A DNA stretch of 64,000 nucleotides, taken from Sedimentibacter hydroxybenzoicus DSM 7310. Its GTDB lineage: Bacteria; Bacillota; Clostridia; Tissierellales; Sedimentibacteraceae. This document shows, piece by piece, positions 7,322 to 16,362 of the stretch (within the stretch, counting starts at the first letter, position 1; each line of letters begins with the position of its first letter). The notes under the pieces were generated by a model. That model did no database searches. It was given only the letters and a program-made list of their open reading frames with translations, and was not told the origin of the DNA. The stretch lies in NCBI RefSeq assembly GCF_013403245.1, contig NZ_JACBNQ010000014.1, positions 1 through 64,000 on the forward strand. Reading direction: 5' to 3'. Made by a program: the position numbers and the translations under genes.

Positions 7322-7349
7322 ATTATAGCACTTTTTAGATGCTTGTCAA
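7322..7349 (-). promoter_or_regulatory. Promoter of tRNA-Pro (and possibly niaR)
   Basis: TTGACA (7344-7349) and TATAAT (7322-7327) lie 16 bases apart, ending about 11 bases before the first base of the tRNA on the minus strand. Confidence 0.7.
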
Positions 7350-7520
7350 TGATTTTGGAACAAATATCTGCTAAATTAAGCTTCTGTGTTTTATCATAAA
7401 TTTTTTTATTTGAAACACATTATTTTAATTATCATATTATGATAGTAAATTATATGCAGGTACGTTGCAAATATTGAGTCTTTTTACTGATAAAATTCAA
7501 TTTGTTTATTGGAGGTTAAA

Positions 7521-7973
7521 ATGTATTACAGAAACATACCTTATTGGGTCAAAAATAAAATGGTGCATATCAAAAACAAAAGGCTTGAAAATAATAATCA
7601 GAACGAAATTGGATATTTGAATATTAATGTTTTTCAATATGTTCTTAAAGCTCCTATTGAGGGAGCTATTGTCAGGGTTTCACAATTAACCGTCAGAGGT
7701 TTATACCGAGAAAATGGATTGGGAGTTTTTATAAATACTAATACTTCAGATCAAGATGGCAAAGTTCCGACTTTTAAACTACCTGTTTTAAAAGAAGAAA
7801 ATGAATATTATATAGTATCTGTTCAGGCTCCCGATTATCACACTGCATATTTAATTGATGTTCCTATATATCCTGATGTAACAACCTTTTACGACATATA
7901 CTTACGACATTATTCTTCCGGTGGTGATCCGGATTATGAATTTATAATGCAGCCCCAAATAATTAGACAATAA
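7521..7973 (+). CDS. Prealbumin-like (SleC N-terminal-like) domain protein
   Basis: The 150-residue protein has no signal peptide. It carries a core of about 90 residues (GYLNINVFQYVLKAPIEGA, then TSDQDGKVPTFKLP and VPIYPDVTTFYDIYL). This resembles the transthyretin/prealbumin-like module found at the N-terminus of clostridial spore-cortex-lytic SleC-type proteins and in carboxypeptidase regulatory-like domains. Here the module stands alone, without peptidoglycan-binding or lytic domains. ATG 7521 is chosen because GGAGG at 7511-7515 precedes it; the TTG at 7509 overlaps that site. A spore-related role is inference from the domain resemblance only. Confidence 0.5.
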   Translation: MYYRNIPYWVKNKMVHIKNKRLENNNQNEIGYLNINVFQYVLKAPIEGAIVRVSQLTVRGLYRENGLGVFINTNTSDQDGKVPTFKLPVLKEENEYYIVSVQAPDYHTAYLIDVPIYPDVTTFYDIYLRHYSSGGDPDYEFIMQPQIIRQ

Positions 7974-8007
7974 TAATCACCTAAGCCATATTCTCATTTT
8001 TATATAG

Positions 8008-9483
8008 TTAGGTTCCGCAAAAAGTTCTATACGGGCAAGCTGTAGGCGGAGGAAGCTTTTTATATTCTTCATACTCTTTATTATCCGAATATGGATTTGA
8101 TACAGCACTTAACAAATTGTTCATTACACTGTAATTTTCATTGTGTATTGCTTCATTTAGTGCGTTCTCAACAAGATAGTTGCGAGGTATAATTGACGGA
8201 TTAGAGCTTCTCATAAGCTGTTTCGTTTCCTCTTTTGTCCTTTGCTGCTTTAACAATCTTGCCTGCCACGTATTATACCAATTCATAAATTCAGAATTAC
8301 CATGCAGTATTGTGTCTTCCAATTTATTTTCCGTTAAAGCATTAAAGGTATACGTATAATCTGCTTCATATCTGCGCATTAAATCAAGCAGGCTATTTAT
8401 CAGGGATACATCATCTTTCTCTTCATTAAACAATCCAATTTTTGCTCTCATGCCTTCATAATAATTGTTAATGAACAGTACATAAAATTTTGAAACAGCA
8501 TCCTGAGCCATTTTAACAGCCGTTTCTTCATCATCATGAAGTATGGAAATCAGTGCTTCAGCTAATCTCAAAAGATTCCATTCTCCTATTTTAGGTTGAT
8601 TCTTATACGAATATCTGCCCGCTGTATCTATTGAGCTGAAAACAGTATCGGGATCATAGGTATCCATGAATGCACACGGTCCATAGTCTATAGTTTCACC
8701 GCTTACAGACATGTTGTCGGTGTTCATAACACCGTGTATAAAACCCACTAATTGCCACTTTGAAATAAGTGATGCCTGTCTCTTGATTATTTCTTCTAAA
8801 AGAAGCAGATATTTTTCTTTATCTTTATTAATGTATGAAAAATGTCTGTTTATTGTATAGTCAGCCAATGCCCTTAAATCATCCTCGCTTCCCCAATTTG
8901 CTGCGTATTGAAATGTCCCGACTCTTATATGACTTGACGCAACCCTGGTTAATACTGCTCCTTTTAATGCAGTTTCACGATACACCGGCTCGCCTGTTTC
9001 TACAACTGCTAATGACCTTGTAGTTGGAATTTTAAAGGAATTCATCGATTCACTTATAATATATTCTCTAAGCATGGGACCAAGTGCGGCTCTTCCGTCT
9101 CCTCCCCTTGAAAATGGTGTTATCCCTGAGCCTTTTAGCTGGATATCCAGACGCTTGTTGTCCGGCGTGATTTGTTCACCCAGCAAAACAGCCCTTCCGT
9201 CACCTAACATTGTAAAGTGTGAAAACTGATGCCCTGAATATGCTTGGGCAATCGGTATTGATCCCTCGGGAATCGAATTGCCCGCAAGTGTAAAAACTCC
9301 ATCTTGACTATTAAGTTCTTCTATGTTTAATCCTAATGTCTTGGCTAAAGTGTTGTTTAATACTATCATATACGGTGAACGTACAGGTACGGGATAAATT
9401 TTTCTGTAAAAAATTTCAGGTAAGTTCGTATAACTGTTATCTAAATTCCATCCTGTTTTTATCTTTAATTCTCTGTCTGACAT
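8008..9483 (-). CDS. selO: Protein adenylyltransferase SelO (YdiU family)
   Basis: The 491-residue pseudokinase-fold protein has the SelO/YdiU blocks [40 protein letters not shown], and [20 protein letters not shown], which carries the metal-binding Asn/Asp. SelO transfers AMP from ATP to Ser/Thr/Tyr of target proteins, with links to oxidative stress. The C-terminus ends CPYRTFCGT with a normal Cys near the end, where animal homologues have selenocysteine. ATG 9483 follows AAGGAG; an upstream in-frame Met lacks a ribosome site. It follows a terminator, so it is transcribed separately from ogg. Confidence 0.92.
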   Translation of the reverse strand: MSDRELKIKTGWNLDNSYTNLPEIFYRKIYPVPVRSPYMIVLNNTLAKTLGLNIEELNSQDGVFTLAGNSIPEGSIPIAQAYSGHQFSHFTMLGDGRAVLLGEQITPDNKRLDIQLKGSGITPFSRGGDGRAALGPMLREYIISESMNSFKIPTTRSLAVVETGEPVYRETALKGAVLTRVASSHIRVGTFQYAANWGSEDDLRALADYTINRHFSYINKDKEKYLLLLEEIIKRQASLISKWQLVGFIHGVMNTDNMSVSGETIDYGPCAFMDTYDPDTVFSSIDTAGRYSYKNQPKIGEWNLLRLAEALISILHDDEETAVKMAQDAVSKFYVLFINNYYEGMRAKIGLFNEEKDDVSLINSLLDLMRRYEADYTYTFNALTENKLEDTILHGNSEFMNWYNTWQARLLKQQRTKEETKQLMRSSNPSIIPRNYLVENALNEAIHNENYSVMNNLLSAVSNPYSDNKEYEEYKKLPPPTACPYRTFCGT

Positions 9484-9520
9484 TTTGTCTCCTTTCCTTG
9501 AATTATGATGTAAGTACAAA

Positions 9521-9557
9521 ATTAAAAAAGCAGTTTTAGTTTCTGCTTTTTTCTTAA
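9521..9557. terminator. Bidirectional terminator between ogg and selO
   Basis: AAAAAAGCAG / CTGCTTTTTT form a 10-bp stem with T-runs on both strands. It ends the topB-TPR-ogg transcript. Confidence 0.8.
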
Positions 9558-9559
9558 AA

Positions 9560-10432
9560 TTATTTACCTATTTCGTTTTCGCGCGCATAATAAAATAAAT
9601 ATTGCTGAGCATATCCTGAAAGCTTACCGAATTTATTTTCGGCAAATTTTTGTATATCGGCATCCTTTGTATTTTTATCGACATAAAGTGTTTGCATAAC
9701 TCTTCTGACCCACACATCAACAGGGAAGGTATCGAATTGCTTCATCGAAAACAACAATATGCAATTAGCAACCTTGTCCCCTATTCCGTTATAAGTTTTT
9801 AAATAATTGAGACCTTCATTGTAGGAAGTGTTTTTAACATTGTAAATGATGTCTTTTTCTTTCAAAAACCTTTGAGCTGCTTCTTTTATCCTCGGAGCTC
9901 TGAAGCCTGCCTTGCATTCTAAAATTTTATCAACCGGTGCAGCTGACAATTTTTCTGCCGTTGGGAAGCTATAATAATCTTTGCCGTTATAATTACATAT
10001 ATGATCACCAAAAGTGATGCTTAAATTTTCTATGACCTTTTTAATCATCGGGATTCGGTTATTTGCTGATATCATAAATGATATCATGGTTTCCCATTCA
10101 TCCTGGTTTAGGATCCTGATGCCATAGCCGAATTTAATTGCAGTGCTCATTATATCGTCTGTATTAACTCTTTTTTTAATTTCGGTATAATCGGTATTAA
10201 AATCAAAATAATCCTTTATTATACCTTCGTAATCATTCATTGATATATTATTGAACGTAACTGAAGATTCATTTTGTTTTACATTTATAACCTTGTTTTT
10301 AACAACTCCCGTATAAGAGTCATCCTCTTCTTTATTCCACCTGAATGCTTGTCCGCAATCAAATATGTGAGTTGTATTAAAATCCTTTATATTCTCTACA
10401 ATAATTTTATTGTTTTTTTCTATTATATTCAT
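9560..10432 (-). CDS. ogg: 8-oxoguanine DNA glycosylase (OGG1-like, HhH-GPD)
   Basis: The 290-residue protein combines an OGG N-terminal domain (with [10 protein letters not shown]) and a helix-hairpin-helix GPD glycosylase domain. The catalytic Lys sits in [11 protein letters not shown] and the conserved Asp in [10 protein letters not shown] about 20 residues later. It removes 8-oxoguanine opposite C and has AP-lyase activity. There is no FeS cluster loop, as usual for OGG. Start ATG 10432 is preferred to the GTG at 10438, which lies in the ribosome site. It is the last gene of the topB-TPR-ogg operon. Confidence 0.9.
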   Translation of the reverse strand: MNIIEKNNKIIVENIKDFNTTHIFDCGQAFRWNKEEDDSYTGVVKNKVINVKQNESSVTFNNISMNDYEGIIKDYFDFNTDYTEIKKRVNTDDIMSTAIKFGYGIRILNQDEWETMISFMISANNRIPMIKKVIENLSITFGDHICNYNGKDYYSFPTAEKLSAAPVDKILECKAGFRAPRIKEAAQRFLKEKDIIYNVKNTSYNEGLNYLKTYNGIGDKVANCILLFSMKQFDTFPVDVWVRRVMQTLYVDKNTKDADIQKFAENKFGKLSGYAQQYLFYYARENEIGK

Positions 10433-10440
10433 ATTCACCT

Positions 10441-11079
10441 CTAAAAACTTTCCATAAAACTGCCTTGCCCGTAGGTTTTAGCTTTTTTTAAATATTCTTC
10501 TGCTTTATCATGTTCGTTTTCAAGCTCAAGAATTTTTCCCGTAAAATAATATCCGAAAGCAACTCTGTATTCATTTTTGGAAATATCAATCAAATCCTTA
10601 AAAAAATCTTTGCATTCCTCGAAATTACCGTTATAAAAATCCGCTACTGCATATGTCAATTGTATTGTTACTTTATTGTAATCTTTTTTACTATACAAAT
10701 CCAACGTTTCTCTTGCTTGTTCCATAACCTGACGCGCTTTTTCAATCTCGCCGTTAAAATACATGGACAGCAGCAAATTATGATAATAAACAACCTGCCA
10801 GTTTGACGGTATTTTTTTAACATTATTGTTTAATATATCTATAGCTTCGTCAAATCTTCCGGCATACAAAAGTCCGGTCGTTTTTTGAATATAATTGATG
10901 GTTGTTTCTCTGTCTGATTGAACTTTCAATAGCAATTTATCAACTTCATCAATATACTTTTCAGGACTTTTTTCTTTATATAAAAGTTTATTAAAAAGTT
11001 CTACCTGCTTTTCAAGGTTTTTTCTTCTGTTAGTTGAATATATGAATAAAACAATTAATATACCTGCTATGATATACAT
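10441..11079 (-). CDS. Membrane-anchored TPR-like protein
   Basis: The 212-residue protein opens with a short hydrophobic segment (IIAGILIVLFIYS, residues 3-15), followed by a helical repeat region with tetratricopeptide character. Visible units include TGLLYAGRFDEAIDILNNNV, LSMYFNGEIEKARQVM, ADFYNGNFEECKDFF and ILELENEHDKAEEYLKKA. Such proteins act as scaffolds, and no partner can be named. It lies 23 bases downstream of topB and 8 bases upstream of the ogg start, in one operon. Confidence 0.75.
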   Translation of the reverse strand: MYIIAGILIVLFIYSTNRRKNLEKQVELFNKLLYKEKSPEKYIDEVDKLLLKVQSDRETTINYIQKTTGLLYAGRFDEAIDILNNNVKKIPSNWQVVYYHNLLLSMYFNGEIEKARQVMEQARETLDLYSKKDYNKVTIQLTYAVADFYNGNFEECKDFFKDLIDISKNEYRVAFGYYFTGKILELENEHDKAEEYLKKAKTYGQGSFMESF

Positions 11080-11102
11080 TATTTTTCTCCTTACTTGCTA
11101 TC

Positions 11103-13277
11103 TTAAAGCTTTAATTTAGCCAAGGCATCTGCTAAAGCTGTATTTAAATTTTCATCTTGTTTTTTACTTTGCTTCGACAAATATTTTGAAGCTTCCTTGT
11201 TAGATATTGATGATTTTTCATTTTCTTTTCTTTTGTTGAAAGCTGATAATTTTTCTCTGAAACCGCATTTACAAACGAATAATTTACCTTCTCCCTCACC
11301 CTTAAGCTCTAACTTTTTATGACAATTCGGACATCTTGCGTTTGTTATCTGAGAAATACCTTTTCTATAGCCGCACTCTCTGTTCTGGCATACAAGCATT
11401 GTACCCTTCTTACCATTTACTTCAAGCAGGTAATTTCCGCATTCAGGGCATTTCGATTTCGTTTCATTGTCATGAATATATTTCTTATCACTTACTTTTA
11501 TTTCTTTAGTTATTGATTTTGTATATTCAATCATATCATTTAAAAATTTAGTTTTTTGTAACTTTCCTTTTGCTATGTCGTTTAACTGCTGCTCCCACTT
11601 TGCTGTAAGCTCAGGCGATTTTAAATCAACCGGAGCTAAATCCAATAATTGTTTCCCTTTAGATGTTATATAAATGTATTTTTCTTTTTTCTCTATGACA
11701 AAGCTGTTAAACAATTTGTCTATTATGTCAGCTCTTGTTGCAACGGTACCTAAGCCTCCGGTTTCACCTATTGTTTTTTTCAAGTCTTTATCAGCGTTTT
11801 TCATAAACTTAACGGGATTTTCCATGGCCGATAAAAGAGTTGCTTCAGTAAACCTTGCCGGAGGTTTGGTTTCACCTATTGTTTTCCTGATTGAAGAAAT
11901 TTGTAATACGCTGCCCTTTTTCAATTTATCCAACTCATTCACAGGGTAATCATCGAGTATTTCTTCATCCTCATAATTACCGTATACTTCTTTCCATCCC
12001 ATGGATAAAGTAATTCTTCCTTTTGAAGAGAACATTTCGTTGTCTGCTTTTCCTGTTATAACTATTTTTTCAAATTCAAAAGGTTTAGATAACACTGCTA
12101 AAAATCTTTTAACAACTAAATCATATATTTTTCTTTCCTTATCTGATAAATCTCCCAGAAAAACTGTCTGCTCCGTAGGAATTATTGCATGGTGATCCGA
12201 AACCTTTGAGTTGTTAACGAAGTTTTTGTTATTTTTAATAGGCTGTGAACTAATTTTAAATCCTATTTTTGCATAAGGTCCCACACTGCAGGCCTTAACT
12301 CTGTCCTTTAATGTATCAACTATGTCCTCAGTTAAATATCTGGAATCAGTCCTTGGGTACGTCAGCACTTTATGACGTTCATAAAGCTGCTGCATAACAG
12401 ACAGTGTTTCCTTTGCTGAGAATCCGTATATGTTGTTTGCGTCTCTCTGAAGTTCCGTTAAATCATATAAGTGAGGAGCGGATGTAAAAGCTTTATTTCT
12501 TAAAATATCAATAATTTCTAACTTTTTCGATTTTATGCTGCTTAATATACCGTCACACTTTTCCTTATTAAAAGTTCTTGTTTCGTTATTTTTATCATAC
12601 CATGTGAATTTAAAGCTGCCGGCTGATACCTCAATTCCATAATATTCTGTCGGCTTAAAGCTTCTGATTTCTTCTTCCAATGATGCAATCATAGCTATTG
12701 TAGGTGTCTGTACTCTCCCACAGGAAAGCTGTGCATTATACTTTGATGTCAATGCTCTTGTAGCGTTAATTCCTACTACCCAATCCGCTTCTGAACGTGC
12801 TAAAGCTGATGCATAGAGGTTATCGTAAAGCTTGCCGTCTTTTAAATTATTAAAACCATCCTTGATGGCTTTATCGGTAACAGACGATATCCATAATCTT
12901 TTAAGCGGCTTTTTCACTTCTGCTTTTTCTATAATCCATCTGGCAACAAGCTCACCTTCTCTGCCCGCATCTGTAGCGATTACAATTTCCGTCACATCTT
13001 TTCTTAAAATGAGATTTTTAACAACCTCAAATTGTTTTCTTGTTTGCTTAATAACTTCCGTCTTCATTGATTTTGGTATTATAGGTAAATCATCTAAAAC
13101 CCATTTACCGTACTTCTTATCATAACTTTCAGGGTCAGCCAACGTAACAAGGTGCCCAAGCGCCCAGGTTACTATATATTCTTTGCCTTCTATATATCCG
13201 TTTCCATTTTTATTGCATTTTAAAACTTTTCCTATATCCTTCCCAACTGAAGGTTTTTCCGCCAATACTAAAATCAT
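11103..13277 (-). CDS. topB: DNA topoisomerase III (type IA)
   Basis: The 724-residue protein has the Toprim domain at the N-terminus (LAEKPSVGKDIG, then IATDAGREGELVARWI with the acidic metal ligands). The type IA central domain carries the catalytic Tyr in VLTYPRTDSRYL (about residue 310). Two C-terminal zinc ribbons are visible (CPECGNYLL...CQNRECG and CPNCHKKL...CKC). It relaxes and decatenates DNA by single-strand passage. Size fits bacterial TopB/TopIII rather than TopA. It heads an operon with TPR and ogg. A MITE-like element lies immediately upstream, about 60 bases from the start. Confidence 0.93.
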   Translation of the reverse strand: MILVLAEKPSVGKDIGKVLKCNKNGNGYIEGKEYIVTWALGHLVTLADPESYDKKYGKWVLDDLPIIPKSMKTEVIKQTRKQFEVVKNLILRKDVTEIVIATDAGREGELVARWIIEKAEVKKPLKRLWISSVTDKAIKDGFNNLKDGKLYDNLYASALARSEADWVVGINATRALTSKYNAQLSCGRVQTPTIAMIASLEEEIRSFKPTEYYGIEVSAGSFKFTWYDKNNETRTFNKEKCDGILSSIKSKKLEIIDILRNKAFTSAPHLYDLTELQRDANNIYGFSAKETLSVMQQLYERHKVLTYPRTDSRYLTEDIVDTLKDRVKACSVGPYAKIGFKISSQPIKNNKNFVNNSKVSDHHAIIPTEQTVFLGDLSDKERKIYDLVVKRFLAVLSKPFEFEKIVITGKADNEMFSSKGRITLSMGWKEVYGNYEDEEILDDYPVNELDKLKKGSVLQISSIRKTIGETKPPARFTEATLLSAMENPVKFMKNADKDLKKTIGETGGLGTVATRADIIDKLFNSFVIEKKEKYIYITSKGKQLLDLAPVDLKSPELTAKWEQQLNDIAKGKLQKTKFLNDMIEYTKSITKEIKVSDKKYIHDNETKSKCPECGNYLLEVNGKKGTMLVCQNRECGYRKGISQITNARCPNCHKKLELKGEGEGKLFVCKCGFREKLSAFNKRKENEKSSISNKEASKYLSKQSKKQDENLNTALADALAKLKL

Positions 13278-13340
13278 TTTATCGTTCCTTTACTTTGTTT
13301 GATATATTGTACCATATTATATTATAATTTAAAACAAAAA

Positions 13341-13528
13341 AGAAACCTTGCGGTTTCTCAGATTGATGACAAAGTCATCAAGATGATAGGCTGTTGAAAA
13401 AGTTCATCCTGCAAGGCGCCGGAAGCCGGGCAACCGCAGTGTATTAAACATACGCGAGGATTGAACGGCGCAGCGGCAACGAAGCAGGGGGACTTTTTCA
13501 GCAGCCTGAGAAACCTTGCGGTTTCTCA
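13341..13528. mobile_element. MITE-like element, copy 2, nested in a duplicated terminator-like hairpin
   Basis: The core (13387-13508) has terminal inverted repeats TAGGCTGTTGAAAAAGT and the complement of CAGGCTGCTGAAAAAGT. On the left is a hairpin AGAAACC-ttgc-GGTTTCT (13341-13358) and a GATGAC/GTCATC hairpin; on the right the same AGAAACC hairpin recurs (13508-13527). Read on the minus strand, the left hairpin is followed by TTTTTTGTTTT and would terminate the ssb transcript before topB. Confidence 0.75.
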
Positions 13529-13551
13529 GACTCTAAAATAAATATTTAATA

Positions 13552-14232
13552 TTATTCCTCAAACTCCTCTTCATCTTCTCTTTTTCGATTGTTTTCGGTT
13601 TTTATATGTTCTAGCTTTGTTACGGATACTTCATATGCAGTCTTCGTTTCATAGCTTTCATTTTCATTTTTTTTCTGATACTTCCTGCTTTGAATTCTGC
13701 CCCAAATTTTAATATGATCTCCAACTTCTAATTTTTCACAGTACCTTGCATTTCTTCCCCATGCAATACAAGGAATATAGTCTGACTTATTATATGATCT
13801 GTTTACAGCAATAAGCATGTCTGTAATTTCTCTGCCAAATGGTGTTGTTCTGAATTTTGTTTCTTTGCATAAATATCCGTTAAGAAAAACTTCATTCGGG
13901 TGTCTTATAAGTTCTTCCAATTCATCATCCTCAGGTATTATAATATCTCTTACAAATACTCTCAGAAGCAATTTATTGCTTGTGTCTTCATATCTATTAT
14001 AAGATCTGAATTGACCATCGATAACTATATCTTTCCCAATGCTCATATCAATGTCATTTATTAATCTTTCGGATATTATTACAGGCAGCAGATCTCTGGC
14101 GTCGCTTAATCTTGGTACTTCCATAATAAATTCGTAAAACTTTTCTCCAAATACTTCATGACTAAAGTCCAATTTACTGTTTATTTTACCAACAATCCTT
14201 ATATAGTTTGACTGCATCTGTTTATCATTCAT
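13552..14232 (-). CDS. Single-stranded DNA-binding protein with two OB folds
   Basis: The 226-residue protein contains two tandem SSB-like OB folds. The first is about residues 8-100 (NYIRIVGKINSKLDF, VIDGQFRSYN). The second, about 112-205, has the canonical SSB pattern NEVFLNGYLCKETKFRTTPFG, DYIPCIAWGRNA and GDHIKIWGRIQSRKYQ. A short highly acidic tail (REDEEEFEE) replaces the usual DDDIPF tip. Double-OB SSB-like proteins occur in clostridia beside the housekeeping SSB. It stands alone between ychF (divergent) and the MITE-topB region. Role in repair or recombination is inferred. Confidence 0.8.
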   Translation of the reverse strand: MNDKQMQSNYIRIVGKINSKLDFSHEVFGEKFYEFIMEVPRLSDARDLLPVIISERLINDIDMSIGKDIVIDGQFRSYNRYEDTSNKLLLRVFVRDIIIPEDDELEELIRHPNEVFLNGYLCKETKFRTTPFGREITDMLIAVNRSYNKSDYIPCIAWGRNARYCEKLEVGDHIKIWGRIQSRKYQKKNENESYETKTAYEVSVTKLEHIKTENNRKREDEEEFEE

Positions 14233-14421
14233 ATTTATTTCTTCCCCCCATAATTTGTCTTATATATACCATGTTATTCAAGGGTTTTCATTATATTCAT
14301 TATTTTTATTAAAAAATATACAAGCTTTTACCTTTAAATTTGTTGAAGTTTATTTTTTTATGTTATATAATAATTTGACATAATTTTGGTATGTAAATGT
14401 AATAAATGAAAGGAAAATAAA

Positions 14422-15513
14422 ATGAAATTAGGTATAGTAGGACTTCCTAATGTAGGAAAAAGTACATTGTTTAACGCTATAACTTCGGCAGGAGCTGAAT
14501 CGGCGAATTATCCATTTTGTACAATAGAACCAAATGTAGGAGTCGTAGAGGTTCCCGATAAAAGATTAGATTTTTTAACTAAAATGAGTAATTCAGGAAA
14601 AACAGTTCCTGCAGTAATAGAATTTTTTGATATTGCCGGCCTTGTAAAAGGTGCCAGCAAAGGAGAGGGTCTTGGCAATAAATTTTTATCACATATAAGA
14701 GAGGTTGAGGCTGTAGTACATGTTGTACGTTGCTTTGAGGATGAGAATGTAATACATGTGGAAAGCAGTGTAGATCCCAAAAGAGATATAGAAATCATTG
14801 AGCTTGAGCTTGTTCTTGCCGACCTTGAGGTTATGACAAAGAGATTAGAAAGATTAACAAAATTGGTTAAGAATGATAAATCTCTTCAGACTGAATTGGA
14901 GCTTGTTCAAAAACTTGTATCTGCTTTGGAAAATGAAAAACAGGCAAGATTTTTAGATTATACTGACGAAGAATTAAAGCTTCTGAAGACATTCAATTTA
15001 ATTACCGCAAAACCGGTTTTATATGTGGCAAATGTGGATGAGGATTATATTGCCAACCCCGGCGCAAATAAATATGTAGACGAGGTAAAAAACCATGCAG
15101 CTCAGGACAATTCAGAGGTTATAATAATCTGCGGAAAAATTGAAGAAGAAATATCAACCCTTGAGGATGACGAGAAAATCGAGTTTTTGCATGAAATGGG
15201 ACTTGAAGAGTCAGGACTCGACAAGCTAATAAGAGTAAGCTACCACCTGTTGGGATTAATAAGCTTTTTTACAACAGGACCTATGGAGTCAAAAGCTTGG
15301 ACCATTGTAAAGGGTACGAAAGCTCCCCAGGCAGCGGGAAAAATTCACACCGATATTGAAAGAGGCTTCATCAGGGCCGAGGTTACAAGCTATAACGATG
15401 TTGTTGAATGCGGCACAATGAATGCTGCAAAGGAAAAAGGACTTATGCGTCTTGAGGGTAAGGAATATGTAATGGAAGACGGAGATATCGTTCTGTTCAG
15501 ATTCAATGTATAA
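14422..15513 (+). CDS. ychF: Redox-regulated ribosome-binding ATPase YchF
   Basis: The 363-residue protein is a complete YchF/OLA1. It has P-loop GLPNVGKSTLFNAIT at residues 6-20, switch region DIAGLVKGASKGEGLGNKFL, the altered G4 motif NVDE that confers ATP preference, a coiled-coil insert (about 130-200) and a C-terminal TGS domain (ending GKEYVMEDGDIVLFRF). It binds the ribosome and is a conserved ATPase of unresolved cellular role. Start ATG has GAAAGG upstream. A strong hairpin follows the stop. Single-gene transcription unit. Confidence 0.96.
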   Translation: MKLGIVGLPNVGKSTLFNAITSAGAESANYPFCTIEPNVGVVEVPDKRLDFLTKMSNSGKTVPAVIEFFDIAGLVKGASKGEGLGNKFLSHIREVEAVVHVVRCFEDENVIHVESSVDPKRDIEIIELELVLADLEVMTKRLERLTKLVKNDKSLQTELELVQKLVSALENEKQARFLDYTDEELKLLKTFNLITAKPVLYVANVDEDYIANPGANKYVDEVKNHAAQDNSEVIIICGKIEEEISTLEDDEKIEFLHEMGLEESGLDKLIRVSYHLLGLISFFTTGPMESKAWTIVKGTKAPQAAGKIHTDIERGFIRAEVTSYNDVVECGTMNAAKEKGLMRLEGKEYVMEDGDIVLFRFNV

Positions 15514-15516
15514 TAT

Positions 15517-15592
15517 TATAAGCTGTTTAAAAAAAACATCCTGCTTCGCTGATAGCCTTGCAGGATGAATTTTTAAGCAGCTTATATTTTTA
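15517..15592 (+). terminator. Large terminator hairpin after ychF
   Basis: Nested complementary arms ATAAGCTG..TTTAAAAA..CATCCTGC and GCAGGATG..TTTTTAA..CAGCTTAT form a long stem followed by ATTTTT. Confidence 0.7.
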
Positions 15593-15610
15593 ACAAATTC
15601 AAAGAAAACG

Positions 15611-15639
15611 TTGACACTATTATAATAATAGTATATAAT
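15611..15639 (+). promoter_or_regulatory. Fully consensus promoter upstream of a structured untranslated region
   Basis: TTGACA (15611-15616), 17 bases, TATAAT (15634-15639). The start is expected near 15646, about 290 bases ahead of the next coding start, so it drives a long leader or a noncoding RNA. Confidence 0.75.
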
Positions 15640-15645
15640 GTTAGT

Positions 15646-15892
15646 AATAATTGAATAATATCCGGTCAAAGCCATAATAGTGAAAGCTATATGCGCGGAG
15701 TAAGTCATCTACGTCATTTGGATACGATGGTCTTATGTGAGAAATTAGGTTGTCAGGGTGGATAGCTGTTGGTTATCCTTTTTTGTATGCAACCGATAGT
15801 CAATATGGGTAACCATTGTGGTTGTCCTTTTTTGATGCTGAAATTTTATGATTTTTTAGGGATAGCCGCATATTGGCTACCCTTTTATATTG
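15646..15892 (+). ncRNA. Candidate noncoding RNA / leader with three serial terminators
   Basis: From the consensus promoter the RNA would run about 105 bases through a region without a convincing ORF, then meet three hairpins with T-runs. These are GGATA..TATCC+TTTTTT (15760-15784), GGGTAACC-attgt-GGTTGTCC+TTTTTT (15806-15833) and GGGATAGCC..GGCTACCC+TTTT (15859-15886). The hairpins resemble each other in sequence. TATCC at about 15659 can pair with the same GGATA used by the first terminator, allowing an alternative fold. I do not recognise an Rfam class. It could be a small RNA, or an attenuated leader for the 61-residue membrane protein at 15940. Confidence 0.5.
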
Positions 15893-15939
15893 TTAATTTT
15901 CACATTAAGAATTATCTCAAATGAAAGGAGGTGACTGTA

Positions 15940-16125
15940 ATGATAAAATTATTTATCATTCCTATTATTTTTATGATAGTGGCATACTTTACAGCACCAT
16001 TGATAGGTCCTGAGGTAGAAGGAGCTGCAACTTTCTTCTTAGTAGCTATAGGAGCGGGTCTTGGTGTACTATTAAATCAATTTATATTCCCGAAAAAAAG
16101 CAAATCAAAAAACGATAATACGTAA
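15940..16125 (+). CDS. Small membrane protein of 61 residues
   Basis: The protein consists of two hydrophobic segments (about residues 2-18 and 29-49) joined by a short loop with LIGPEVEGAAT, and a basic tail (KKSKSKNDN). ATG 15940 has a strong AAAGGAGGTG site; a GTG at 15931 lies inside that site and is not used here. It resembles small two-span Firmicute membrane proteins of unknown function. It sits behind three serial terminators, so its expression may depend on antitermination or on a separate promoter. Confidence 0.6.
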   Translation: MIKLFIIPIIFMIVAYFTAPLIGPEVEGAATFFLVAIGAGLGVLLNQFIFPKKSKSKNDNT

Positions 16126-16139
16126 AACAAAATCAATCA

Positions 16140-16180
16140 AAAACAGGGAGCGGTTTATTAATAAACCGTCCCTGTTTTTA
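16140..16180 (+). terminator. Terminator after the 61-residue membrane protein
   Basis: AAAACAGGGA..GGTTTA and TAAACC..TCCCTGTTTT form a nearly perfect stem of about 18 bp with a TTAA loop and trailing T. Confidence 0.85.
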
Positions 16181-16356
16181 ATTTGGGTCATCTGCTTTCG
16201 CATCCAGCATAAGCGACTGACACCAAATCAGAGATTTGGGTCATCTGCTTTCGCATCCAGCATAAGCGACTGACACCAAATCAGAGATTTGGGTCATCTG
16301 CTTTCGCATCCAGCATAAGCGACTGACACCAAATCAGAGATTTGGGTCATCTGCTT
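16181..16356. repeat. 53-bp tandem repeat, 3.3 copies
   Basis: Three identical 53-bp units (16181-16233, 16234-16286, 16287-16339) are followed by 17 bases of a fourth. Each unit begins ATTTGGGTCA and later has TGACACCAAAT, its near-inverse, so each can fold as a hairpin. A smaller GCTT/AAGC pair lies inside. The array sits between the small-protein terminator and the end of the hydroxyacyl-CoA dehydrogenase gene. Confidence 0.95.
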
Positions 16357-16362
16357 AACTTT

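Noticed and set aside
15646-15784. 6S RNA or a c-di-GMP riboswitch
   Set aside because: The conserved core motifs of these families are not visible and no closed end-to-end stem like 6S was found; left as unclassified.
16181-16356. CRISPR array
   Set aside because: The 53-bp units are contiguous with no unique spacers, and no cas genes are present.
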